From the NCBI RefSeq assembly GCF_035762905.1, contig NZ_DASUCC010000062.1, forward strand, positions 1-42,657: a DNA stretch of 42,657 nucleotides. Reading direction: 5' to 3'. Made by a program: the position numbers and the translations under genes. Under the pieces are notes generated by a model. The model was not told the origin of the DNA, made no database searches, and saw only the letters and a program-made list of their open reading frames with translations. The stretch comes from DASYTH01 sp035762905 (GTDB lineage: Bacteria; Actinomycetota; Actinomycetes; Mycobacteriales; Pseudonocardiaceae). This document shows positions 22,966-30,600 of this stretch, piece after piece (position 1 is the first letter of the stretch; every line of letters starts with the position of its first letter).

Positions 22966-23457
22966 GTGAGCACCCGTGGCGTGGTATACGTCCACTCGTC
23001 GCCTTCTGCGGTATGTCCGCACGTCGAGTGGGCTATTTCGGGCACCCTGGGGACCCGTGCCGATCTACAGTGGACGGCCCAGCCGGCCGCTCCAGGACAA
23101 CTGCGCGCCCAGTGCTGCTGGACCGCCGATCCCGGCACCGCGGGCAAACTGGCCGCCGCGCTCAAGGCCTGGCCGATGATCCGGTTCGAGGTCACCGAGG
23201 AGCCCAGCCCCGGCGTCGACGGGGAGCGGTTCTGCTTCGCGCCCACGCTCGGCCTGTGGCGGGCGCGGACCAGCGCCAACGGGGACATCGTGGTCGCCGA
23301 GGACCGGCTGCGCGCGCTGGCCGCCGCGAGCCGGGCCGGCGAGTCGTTCGCGCACGCCGTCGACGAGTTGCTCGGGGCCTCCTGGGACGCGGCGCTCGAG
23401 CCGTATCGCCGGGCCGGCGACGGGGCGCCGGTCACCTGGTTGCACCGGGTCGGGTAG
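22966..23457 (+). CDS. DUF3145 family protein
   Basis: 163 residues from GTG at 22966 with CGGAGG seven bases upstream. The N-terminus STRGVVYVHSSPSAVCPHVE is the hallmark of the actinobacterial DUF3145 family; CCWTADPGTAGKLAAALKAW and RFCFAPTLGLWRARTSANGD follow. No catalytic role is known. A TAGACT hexamer at 22886-22891 may be its -10 box. The 225-base gap before it separates it from the divergent membrane protein. Conserved position near fatty-acid synthesis genes in related actinomycetes suggests a housekeeping role; this neighbourhood statement is from memory. Confidence 0.88.
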   Translation: MSTRGVVYVHSSPSAVCPHVEWAISGTLGTRADLQWTAQPAAPGQLRAQCCWTADPGTAGKLAAALKAWPMIRFEVTEEPSPGVDGERFCFAPTLGLWRARTSANGDIVVAEDRLRALAAASRAGESFAHAVDELLGASWDAALEPYRRAGDGAPVTWLHRVG

Positions 23458-23476
23458 GGCGTGCGACGCTGGCCGC

Positions 23477-24049
23477 ATGTCCGCCAAGCCGCGCTGGGTG
23501 CTGCCCGTGGTGCTGATCGCGATGATCGCCACGGTCTCGGTGGGCATCGTCGCGCGGCAGCTCTACTTCGAGCCTGAGCCGCTCCCGCCGGCCGCGGTGC
23601 TGCCGAGCGAGTCCGAGATCCCGGACAGCGCGCAGCCGGGCGACCCGACCGTCGCGCCGGTCGAGGACGCCGCCCAGCACCCGCTCTACCCGGAGGTGCG
23701 GGCGACCCTGCAGACCTACTTCGACGCGATCAACGCCAAGGACTACGACCGGTGGCGCCGGGCGGTCACCCGGCGGTTCGCCGCCGAGTACGGCCGGGAC
23801 CAGTGGCGCGACGACTACCGCAGCACCCGGGACGGATCCATCGTGGTCTGGCGGATCGAGACCGGCCTGCCCGGCACCGCCCGGGTGCTGATCAGCTTCA
23901 CCAGCACGCAGGATCCTCGGGACGGCACGCACGAGCTGCCCGACGCGGACTGCGTGCGATGGCGGCTGGTGTACGCGTTCCTCTACGAGGACGACGTGTG
24001 GCGGCTGGACAAGGGGCTGCTCGGCAGCACCCTGACCGAAGCCTGCTGA
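23477..24049 (+). CDS. Membrane-anchored protein with NTF2/SnoaL-like external domain
   Basis: 190 residues from ATG at 23477, 19 bases after the DUF3145 stop. One N-terminal membrane helix (about 8-26, VLPVVLIAMIATVSVGIVA) with no cleavage site, a Pro/Glu-rich linker (30-65), then a domain with PEVRATLQTYFDAINAKDYDRW, a start typical of NTF2/SnoaL-like cone folds, and ending VYAFLYEDDVWRLDKGLL. Likely an exported, membrane-tethered accessory protein. Function unknown. It converges with accD6 (one base between stops). Confidence 0.78.
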   Translation: MSAKPRWVLPVVLIAMIATVSVGIVARQLYFEPEPLPPAAVLPSESEIPDSAQPGDPTVAPVEDAAQHPLYPEVRATLQTYFDAINAKDYDRWRRAVTRRFAAEYGRDQWRDDYRSTRDGSIVVWRIETGLPGTARVLISFTSTQDPRDGTHELPDADCVRWRLVYAFLYEDDVWRLDKGLLGSTLTEAC

Positions 24050-24050
24050 G

Positions 24051-25481
24051 CTACAGCGGGATGTTGCCGTGCGCGCCGCGACCGGCCGGCGCGGCGGCCA
24101 GGGCCTCGGCGAGCTTGCGCCGGGTGTGCCGGGGCTCGATCACCTCGTCGACCACCCCGATGGCCATCGCCCGGTCGACCCCGCCGGCGATCCGCTCGTG
24201 CTCGTCGGTGAGCCGGGCGTGCAGCGCCTCGCGGTCCTCCTCCGGGGCGGCGGCGAGCCGCTTGCGGTGCAGGATGCCGACCGCGGCCTTGGCGCCCATC
24301 ACCGCCACCTCGGCCTCCGGCCAGGCGAACACCGCGGTGGCGCCGAGCGAGCGCGAGTTCATCGCGATGTAGGCGCCGCCGTAGGCCTTGCGGGTCACCA
24401 GGGTCACCCGCGGCACCACGGCCTCGGCGAAGGCGTGCAACAGTTTCGCGCCGCGGCGCACCACGCCCTCCCACTCCTGGCCGACCCCAGGCAGGTAGCC
24501 GGGCACGTCCACCACCACGAGCAGCGGAACGCCGAACGAGTCGCACATCCGCACGAACCGGGCGGCCTTCTCGGCGGACAGCGAGTCCAGGCAGCCGCCC
24601 TTGCGCAGCGGGTTGTTGGCGATCACGCCGACCGTGCGGCCGCCCAGCCGGCCGAGCCCGACCACCACGTTCGGCGCCCAGCGCGCCTGCAACTCCTCGA
24701 ACATCGACGAACCGTCCTGGTCGTGGTCGAGGATGCCGCGCAGCAGCGGCTTGACGTCGTAGGCCCGGTTGGCCGCCGCCGGCAGCAGCACCCGCAGGTT
24801 CTCCTCGGCGCGCACGGCGTGCAGGTCGAACAGGCCGGGCCGGGCGAACAGCGAGGTGATCCGCCGGGCCCGCCGGTAGGCGTCCGGCTCGTCGTGCGCC
24901 AGCACGTGCACCACGCCGGAGCGCCGGCCGTGCGCCTCGGCCCCGCCGAGCCCCTCCTGGTCGATCTGCTCGCCGGTGACGCTGCGCACCACGTCCGGAC
25001 CGGTGACGAACACCCGGCCCTCCGGCGACATGATCACCACGTCGGTCAGCGCCGGGCCGTAGGCCGCGCCGCCGGCCGCCGGGCCGACCACCACCGAGAT
25101 CTGCGGGATCCGGCCGGACGCCCGGATCATCGCGGCGAACACCGAGCCGACCGCGTCCAGCGACTCGACGCCCTCGGCCAGCCGCGCCCCGCCGCAGTGC
25201 CACACGCCGAGCACCGGGCAGCGCTCGCGCACCGCCGTGTCGATCGCCTCGACGATGTGCCGGCACCCCTCGGTGCCCATCGCCCCGCCCATCTTGGTGG
25301 CGTCGGTGCAGTAGGCGATCACCTTGGTGCCGTCGATCCGCCCGCGCACGGCGTACACGCCGGACGAGTCCGCCGGGCGCAGCGGGGCCATCGAGCCGGC
25401 GTCCAGCAGCGCGGCGAGCCGGACCTCGGGTTCCCGGGGATCGAGCTGGCGGGCTCCGGGCCGGGTGGCCACTGCGGTCAT
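24051..25481 (-). CDS. accD6: Acyl-CoA (acetyl-CoA) carboxylase carboxyltransferase subunit, AccD6-like
   Basis: 476 residues from ATG at 25481, with AAGGAGG eight bases upstream. Fused beta/alpha-type carboxyltransferase: YAVRGRIDGTKVIAYCTDAT, MGGAMGTEGCRHIVEA, GPAAGGAAYGPALTDVVIM (acyl-CoA oxyanion glycines), VTGEQIDQEGLGGAEAHG, and in the biotin half LVVVDVPGYLPGVGQEWEGV and RKAYGGAYIAMNSRSLGA. It transfers CO2 from carboxybiotin to acetyl-CoA to give malonyl-CoA; the biotinylated subunit is not in this window. As last gene of the fab cluster it matches accD6 of mycobacteria in position. A 47-base gap separates it from fabF. Confidence 0.93.
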   Translation of the reverse strand: MTAVATRPGARQLDPREPEVRLAALLDAGSMAPLRPADSSGVYAVRGRIDGTKVIAYCTDATKMGGAMGTEGCRHIVEAIDTAVRERCPVLGVWHCGGARLAEGVESLDAVGSVFAAMIRASGRIPQISVVVGPAAGGAAYGPALTDVVIMSPEGRVFVTGPDVVRSVTGEQIDQEGLGGAEAHGRRSGVVHVLAHDEPDAYRRARRITSLFARPGLFDLHAVRAEENLRVLLPAAANRAYDVKPLLRGILDHDQDGSSMFEELQARWAPNVVVGLGRLGGRTVGVIANNPLRKGGCLDSLSAEKAARFVRMCDSFGVPLLVVVDVPGYLPGVGQEWEGVVRRGAKLLHAFAEAVVPRVTLVTRKAYGGAYIAMNSRSLGATAVFAWPEAEVAVMGAKAAVGILHRKRLAAAPEEDREALHARLTDEHERIAGGVDRAMAIGVVDEVIEPRHTRRKLAEALAAAPAGRGAHGNIPL

Positions 25482-25528
25482 CGGGCGCTCCTCCTTGGAG
25501 ACGGGTAAGTCCACGGCCGGGCTCGTGG

Positions 25529-26773
25529 TCAGGCCGCGGTGAAGAGCAGTGCGACGTTGTGGCCGCCGAAGCCGAACGAGTCGTTCACGGCGGCGGTCAG
25601 CTCGATCTTGCGCGGCTCGCCTGCGACGACGTCGAGCAGCACCTTGGGGTCCAGGTCGTCCAGGTTCAGCGTGGCCGGCACCAGCCCGTCCTGGATGGAC
25701 AGCACGGTGATGATCGCCTCGACCGCGCCGGCCGCGCCGAGCAGATGGCCGAACGCGCTCTTCGGCGCGGTCAGCACCGGGTGGTCGCCGATCGCCTTGC
25801 GCACGGCCACGGTCTCGGCCACGTCGCCGACCGGCGTGGCGGTGGCGTGGCAGTTCACGTGGCCCACGTCGGCCGGGTCGACGCCGGCGCTGCGCAGCGC
25901 CGCCGAGATGGCCCTGGCCTGGCCGACGCCCTCCGGGTCCGGGGCGGTGATGTGGTAGCTGTCGGCGCTGGTGCCGATGCCGGCCAGCCGGCCGTACACC
26001 CGGGCGCCGCGCGCCGCCGCGTGCTCGGCCCGCTCCAGCACCATGATCCCGGCGCCCTCGCCGAGCACGAAGCCGTCCCGGTGCACGTCGAACGGCCGGG
26101 ACGCCCTGGCCGGCTCGTCGTTGCGGGTGCTCATGGTGCGGGCCTGGGTGAACCCGGCCATGGTGATCCCGGTGATGCAGGCTTCGGCCCCGCCGGCCAC
26201 CACCACGTCGGCCTCGCCGGACCGCAGCATGCGCCAGCCCCAGGCCAACGCCTCGGCACCGGACGCGCAGGCGGACACGGGGGCGTGCACCCCGGCCCGC
26301 GCCTTGAGATCCAGGCCGACGTGCGCGGCCGGGCCGTTGGGCATGAGCATCGGCACGGTCAGCGGGGAGACCTTGCGCAGCCCGGCACTCTCCAGGAGGT
26401 CGTCCTGGTTCAGCAGGGTCATCGCGCCGCCGATCCCGGTGCCGATCACCACGGCGAGCCGGTCCGGATCCACCGCGGTGGTGTCGCCCGGCTCGCCCAG
26501 TCCGGCGTCCCGCCAGGCCTCCCGCGCCGCCACGATGGCGACCTGCTCGCAGCGGTCCAGGCGGCGAGCCTCGACCCTCGGCAGGATCTCCGTCGGTTCG
26601 ACCGCGAGCTGAGCGGCGATCCGCACCGGCAGGTCGAACCGCTCGATCCAGTCCGTCTCGAGTGCGGACACGCCACTGCGCCCGGCCAGCATTGCGTCCC
26701 AGGTGGACATCACATCGCCGCCAAGCGGCGTGGTGGCGCCTATCCCGGTGATGACGATGTCGGCTTTGCTCAC
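25529..26773 (-). CDS. fabF: Beta-ketoacyl-ACP synthase II (FabF/KasA type)
   Basis: 414 residues from GTG at 26773 (GGAGG four bases upstream). Condensing-enzyme fold: VITGIGATTPLGGDV at the N-terminus, nucleophile Cys169 in APVSACASGAEAL, histidines in HVNCHATATPVGD and SAFGHLLGAAGAVEA, and the C-terminal NDSFGFGGHNVALLF. It elongates acyl-ACP with malonyl-ACP. Only one such gene is present, whereas mycobacteria have kasA-kasB in tandem; a KasA assignment would need comparison with mycolate producers. Confidence 0.95.
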   Translation of the reverse strand: MSKADIVITGIGATTPLGGDVMSTWDAMLAGRSGVSALETDWIERFDLPVRIAAQLAVEPTEILPRVEARRLDRCEQVAIVAAREAWRDAGLGEPGDTTAVDPDRLAVVIGTGIGGAMTLLNQDDLLESAGLRKVSPLTVPMLMPNGPAAHVGLDLKARAGVHAPVSACASGAEALAWGWRMLRSGEADVVVAGGAEACITGITMAGFTQARTMSTRNDEPARASRPFDVHRDGFVLGEGAGIMVLERAEHAAARGARVYGRLAGIGTSADSYHITAPDPEGVGQARAISAALRSAGVDPADVGHVNCHATATPVGDVAETVAVRKAIGDHPVLTAPKSAFGHLLGAAGAVEAIITVLSIQDGLVPATLNLDDLDPKVLLDVVAGEPRKIELTAAVNDSFGFGGHNVALLFTAA

Positions 26774-26803
26774 TACCCCTCCGTGTCCTGGAAAAGAGAT
26801 CCG

Positions 26804-27067
26804 CTATACGTTCTTGGAGACGTAACTCACGGCGTCGCCAACGGTCTTGAGGTTGGCCAGCTCGTCGTCCGGGATCTTGACCCCGAACCGGTCCTCGGCC
26901 TGCACGGCGATCTCGACCATGGACAGCGAGTCGATGTCCAGGTCGTCGACGAAGGACTTCTCGGCGGTCACGTCCTCTACCGCCACTCCGGCGACCTCTT
27001 CGACGATCTCGGCGAGCCCTTCGAGGATCTGCGCGTCACTCAAGCCCTTGGCGGCATCGTTCTCCAT
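26804..27067 (-). CDS. acpP: Acyl carrier protein
   Basis: 87 residues from ATG at 27067 with AAGGAAGG upstream. The phosphopantetheine site is Ser47 in LDIDSLSMVEI. The preceding EKSFVDDL and following VQAEDRFGVKIPDDEL are typical. It carries the growing chain for FabH and FabF, which flank it. Slightly longer than Escherichia coli AcpP and without the long C-terminal tail of mycobacterial AcpM. Confidence 0.96.
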   Translation of the reverse strand: MENDAAKGLSDAQILEGLAEIVEEVAGVAVEDVTAEKSFVDDLDIDSLSMVEIAVQAEDRFGVKIPDDELANLKTVGDAVSYVSKNV

Positions 27068-27090
27068 GGAGATTCCTTCCTTTCGGTTTC

Positions 27091-28065
27091 TTAGGGACAG
27101 ATCACGACCTGGCCGGCGTAGGACAGGCCGGCGCCGAACCCGATCAGCAGCGCGACGTCGCCGGAGTGCACCCGGCCGCCCGCCCGCATGTGGTCCAGCG
27201 CCATCGGAATGGAGGCCGAGGAGGTGTTGCCCGAATGGACGATGTCGTCGGCGACGACCATGTCCTCCCGCGCGCCCTTGGCCCGCAGCCGTTTGGCGAT
27301 CGCCTCGACGATACGCAGGTTCGCCTGGTGCGGCACCAGGACGTCCACATCGGACGGTTGGATTCCGGCGGCGTCCAGTGCGCGCAGGGCGATCGGCGCG
27401 ATCTGCGTGGTCGCCCAGCGGAAGACCGACTGCCCCTCCTGGAAGATGTACTTCCCGTCCCGCATGCCGATCATGTCGACCATGTCGCCGGCGGAACCCC
27501 AGACCACCGGCCCGATCCCGGCCTCCTCGGCCGGTCCGACCACGGCGGCGCCTGCGCCGTCGGCGAAGATGATCGCGTTGGCCCGGTCGACCGGGTCGAC
27601 CAGATCGGTCAGCTTCTCCGACCCGATCACCAGCACCCGGCCGGCGGATCCGGACCGCACCAGGTCGGAGGCGACGCCGAGGGCGTAGCAGAACCCGGCG
27701 CACGCGGCGTTGAGGTCGAACGCGCCGGCCGCCCTCACCCCGATCCGGTCGGCCACCGGCGCGGCGCCGTTCGGGATCGGCGTGACCGACGTGCAGTTGG
27801 CCAGGATCACCGTGTCCACGTCGGTCGGGGCCAGCCCGGCGTCGGCCAGCGCCTTCGAGCCGGCGACCACGGCCATGTCCTCGGCGGACTCGTCCTTGTC
27901 GGCGAACCGGCGCTCGACGATCCCGACCCGCTCCCGGATCCACTGGTCGGTGGTGTCCATGATCTTGGACAGGTCGTCGTTGGTGACTACCCGCTCCGGC
28001 TGCGTGCTCCCGATCCCCAGGATCCTCGTAGCCGTGGCGCCGCCAGGCAGCCGCAGTGTGGTCAC
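27091..28065 (-). CDS. fabH: Beta-ketoacyl-ACP synthase III (FabH)
   Basis: 324 residues from the GTG at 28065, which overlaps the fabD stop (GTGA) and has GGGAG six bases upstream. Catalytic Cys122 in LNAACAGFCYALG, His in VDVLVPHQANLRIVE and Asn in VHSGNTSSASIP complete the FabH triad. The N-terminus RILGIGSTQPERVVTNDDL and DTTDQWIRERVGI are family-typical. It starts chains by condensing an acyl-CoA with malonyl-ACP; primer preference (acetyl or branched) cannot be read from the sequence. Its place between fabD and acpP is the Streptomyces arrangement. Confidence 0.96.
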   Translation of the reverse strand: MTTLRLPGGATATRILGIGSTQPERVVTNDDLSKIMDTTDQWIRERVGIVERRFADKDESAEDMAVVAGSKALADAGLAPTDVDTVILANCTSVTPIPNGAAPVADRIGVRAAGAFDLNAACAGFCYALGVASDLVRSGSAGRVLVIGSEKLTDLVDPVDRANAIIFADGAGAAVVGPAEEAGIGPVVWGSAGDMVDMIGMRDGKYIFQEGQSVFRWATTQIAPIALRALDAAGIQPSDVDVLVPHQANLRIVEAIAKRLRAKGAREDMVVADDIVHSGNTSSASIPMALDHMRAGGRVHSGDVALLIGFGAGLSYAGQVVICP

Positions 28066-29009
28066 GTTGAACTCCCGTCCGCTGTCTCGGTTTCCGGGCC
28101 GATCAGGTCGGCCACCTTGGCAAGGTCGGCGGGCACCTTGACGGCCACCGTCCTGGTGCCCTTCAACTCGCGCTTGGCCAGGCCGGTCAGCGTTCCGGCC
28201 GGGGGCAGCTCGACCAGCGCGTCGGCCCCGGCCGCGGCCATCGTGGCCAGGCACGCGTCCCACCGCACCGGGCTGGTCACCTGCGCGACCAGCCGGTCGA
28301 GCATCTCCGCGCCGCTGCTGACCGGTTGCCCGTCCGCGTTGGACAGCAGCGGCCGGACCGGGTCGGCCACCCGGACGTCGCCGGCCCGTTGCCGCATGGC
28401 TTCCCGGGCCGGCGCCATGTAGTGCGTGTGGAACGCGCCGGCCACCTTGAGCTTGATCACCTTGCCGGCCGGACGGTCCTCGGCGGCCACGGCCTTGTCC
28501 AGTGCGTCCAGCGCCCCGGCGGCGACGATCTGCCCGGCGCCGTTGCGGTTCGCGGCGACCAGGCCGAAGCCGGCCAGCCAGTCGACCACCTCGTCCGGGT
28601 CGCCGCCCATGACGGCGGCCATGCCGGTGGGCTCCAGCGCGCACGCGGCGGCCATCTCCCGGCCGCGCACCGCGGCCAGCGCGACCGCGTCGTCCGGGCT
28701 GAGCACCCCGGCCATGGCCGCGGCGGCCAGCTCACCGACCGAGTGTCCGGCGACCATGGTGCCGGCCGGCACCGGGACGCGGCGCTCCAGTTCGGCGTGG
28801 GCCAGCAGGGCCAGCGCGACCACCAGCGGCTGGGTCACCGCGGTGTCCTTGATCTCCTCGGCGTCCGCCTCGGTGCCCAGGTGCAGCAGATCCAGCCCGG
28901 TGAGCTCGGACCAGCGGGCGATCGTGTCCGGCACCCCGTCGACCTCGAGCCATGGGGTGAGCATGCCGGGCGACTGGGCGCCCTGACCTGGGGCGAGCAA
29001 AACGAGCAC
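28062..29009 (-). CDS. fabD: Malonyl-CoA:ACP acyltransferase (FabD)
   Basis: 315 residues from GTG at 29009; a GTG nine bases further upstream (29018) sits too close to the GGGGAGA ribosome site, and related FabD proteins start at the equivalent of LVLLAPGQGAQSPG. Nucleophile Ser90 in VAGHSVGELAAAAMAG, Arg in AAVRGREMA, and His in VAGAFHTHYMAPA give the acyltransferase active site. It moves malonyl groups from CoA to AcpP. First gene of the fab operon; 172 bases upstream to fasR include a clear palindrome. Confidence 0.95.
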   Translation of the reverse strand: MLVLLAPGQGAQSPGMLTPWLEVDGVPDTIARWSELTGLDLLHLGTEADAEEIKDTAVTQPLVVALALLAHAELERRVPVPAGTMVAGHSVGELAAAAMAGVLSPDDAVALAAVRGREMAAACALEPTGMAAVMGGDPDEVVDWLAGFGLVAANRNGAGQIVAAGALDALDKAVAAEDRPAGKVIKLKVAGAFHTHYMAPAREAMRQRAGDVRVADPVRPLLSNADGQPVSSGAEMLDRLVAQVTSPVRWDACLATMAAAGADALVELPPAGTLTGLAKRELKGTRTVAVKVPADLAKVADLIGPETETADGSST

Positions 29010-29077
29010 GGCAACCACTCTCCCCGGTCGGTCCGGCCGCGAGCCATGCCGAGAGGTACGAATCTAGGACAGCCGTC

Positions 29078-29094
29078 TTGTAGGCTTTCTACAA
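29078..29094. promoter_or_regulatory. Palindrome TTGTAG-GCTTT-CTACAA upstream of fabD
   Basis: TTGTAG (29078-29083) and CTACAA (29089-29094) are perfect reverse complements around five bases, 69 bases upstream of the fabD start, in an AT-richer intergenic patch. A possible -10 hexamer TAGATT (minus strand, 29066-29061) lies just downstream of it. The position fits a FasR (PucR-family) activator site; FasR controls fabD operons in Streptomyces and the fas genes of mycobacteria. Confidence 0.5.
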
Positions 29095-29181
29095 TAGTTG
29101 CCGGCCCATTAACGCTGTTAGCCGGAAATCATTGTCTGTTTCTCACGGTGACGCCTTGGTGACACTAACGGGTTACCCAGT

Positions 29182-30360
29182 TCACCACAGCCCACGCGAG
29201 CGAGACAGCCGGCCGACCGCGAGCGCCACCCGGAGCACCAGCGCGTCCCGCGACAGGTTCGCGTTGCACCCGGTCACCTCGGCGGCCTTGCGCAGCCGGT
29301 AGCGGACCGTGTTCGGATGGACGAACAGCGTCCGCGCGCAGGTCTCCAGCACGCCGCCGTTCTCCAGGTAGGCCTCCACGGTCTCCAGCAGGCCACCGCC
29401 GGCCTGCTCCAGCGGCCGGGCCACCTGGTCGATCAGCTGCCGCTCGGCCTCCGGGTCGCCGGCCAGCGCCCGCTCGGGCAGCAGGTCGGTGGACCGCACC
29501 GGACGTGGCGCCGCCGGCCAGGCCACCACCGCGCGCAGCCCGGACAGCGCGTCCGCCGCGCTGCGGTGCGCCTCGGCGATGCTCGGCACGGTCGGGCCGG
29601 CCACCACCGGTCCGGCGCCGAACGCGTTGACCATCTTGGCCAGCACGCCCGGCTCGGCCGGGCCGGCCAGCAGCACCACCAGCCGGGCACCCTGCACGCC
29701 GAGCAGCACCGAACGGCCGGCCCGCGCGGCCCGGCTGCGCACCTCGTAGACCACCGTCGGCGGGTCGTCCGAGGAGGGGTTGCCGACCAGCACCGTGGCC
29801 TGCGCCGCCGGATCCCAGCCGAGCGCGGCCGCCCGGGACAGCAGCGACTCCTCGGCGTCGCCGCGCACGATCCCGTCCACCACCGACGCCTCCAGCCGGG
29901 CGTCCCACGCCCCGCGTGCCTCGGCCGCAGAGGCGTAGGACATCGCCGAGGTGAACGCCACCTCCCGGCCGTAGCGCAGCACCGCCTCGGTCAGCACCTG
30001 CCGCTCCGGCTCGTCCGCGGCCAGCTCCGGCACCTGGCGCTCCAGCACCTGCAACGCCACCCGGACCAGCTCGACGGTCTGCCGCAGGCTGATCCAGCGG
30101 GACAGGTCCTGGGGCGCGCCGCGGAACGCGTAGGTGGTCAGCCGCAGCGCGTCGGACCGGTCGCGCAGCCAGGCGGCGAACCCGGCGGCGCCGGTCTGGG
30201 CGATGAACAGCACGCTGGCCCGCTGGTCCGCCGGCATCCGGGCGAACCACGGAAACTGCTCCTCCATCGCGGCGAGGGCGGCGGAGGCGATCTTGCCGGA
30301 AGCGTGCTCGAGCGCCGCGAACGTCGCGGCCGACAACTCCGTCTCGCCCGTGCCGCTCAT
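29182..30360 (-). CDS. fasR: PucR-family regulator of fatty-acid synthesis (FasR)
   Basis: 392 residues from ATG at 30360; ATG at 30387 would add nine residues. The N-terminal half (1-160) has FPWFARMPADQRASVLFIAQTGAAGFAAWLRD, matching the region upstream of the CdaR/GGDEF-like domain in FasR proteins. The C-terminal PucR HTH is clear: LLETVEAYLENGGVLETCARTLFVHPNTVRYRLRKAAEVTG, followed by ALVLRVALAVGRL. It lies directly upstream of fabD in the same direction, as in Streptomyces and mycobacteria, where it activates the fab operon. Confidence 0.92.
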   Translation of the reverse strand: MSGTGETELSAATFAALEHASGKIASAALAAMEEQFPWFARMPADQRASVLFIAQTGAAGFAAWLRDRSDALRLTTYAFRGAPQDLSRWISLRQTVELVRVALQVLERQVPELAADEPERQVLTEAVLRYGREVAFTSAMSYASAAEARGAWDARLEASVVDGIVRGDAEESLLSRAAALGWDPAAQATVLVGNPSSDDPPTVVYEVRSRAARAGRSVLLGVQGARLVVLLAGPAEPGVLAKMVNAFGAGPVVAGPTVPSIAEAHRSAADALSGLRAVVAWPAAPRPVRSTDLLPERALAGDPEAERQLIDQVARPLEQAGGGLLETVEAYLENGGVLETCARTLFVHPNTVRYRLRKAAEVTGCNANLSRDALVLRVALAVGRLSRSRGLW

Positions 30361-30554
30361 GGACCCCAGAATCGCACGCCCGCTCATCGGTGGCTGCGGC
30401 CGGTCACCCGCCGTCAAACAGGGCGGGGCCGCCTGGCGAACTCGGTGCGCCCGACGCCAGGCGGCCCATCTCCCCGGTCCCCACCGGTCTCTCCACTATG
30501 GACGATCCGGCCAAGCCCGCGCCAGACCCGTCCCCCGTTCGTGCTACGCGAATC

Positions 30555-30583
30555 GGTCCAACAAGGACTGTCCTTACCGGACC
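30555..30583. terminator. Symmetrical inverted repeat between aceE and fasR
   Basis: GGTCC (30555-30559) pairs with GGACC (30579-30583), and inside them AAGGAC (30563-30568) pairs with GTCCTT (30570-30575) around a single base. It begins 18 bases beyond the aceE stop. It could end the aceE transcript, but the one-base loop and lack of a T-run also fit a protein-binding dyad controlling fasR. The remaining gap (30361-30600) shows nothing else. Confidence 0.45.
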
Positions 30584-30600
30584 AACGAACCACCGCGCCG

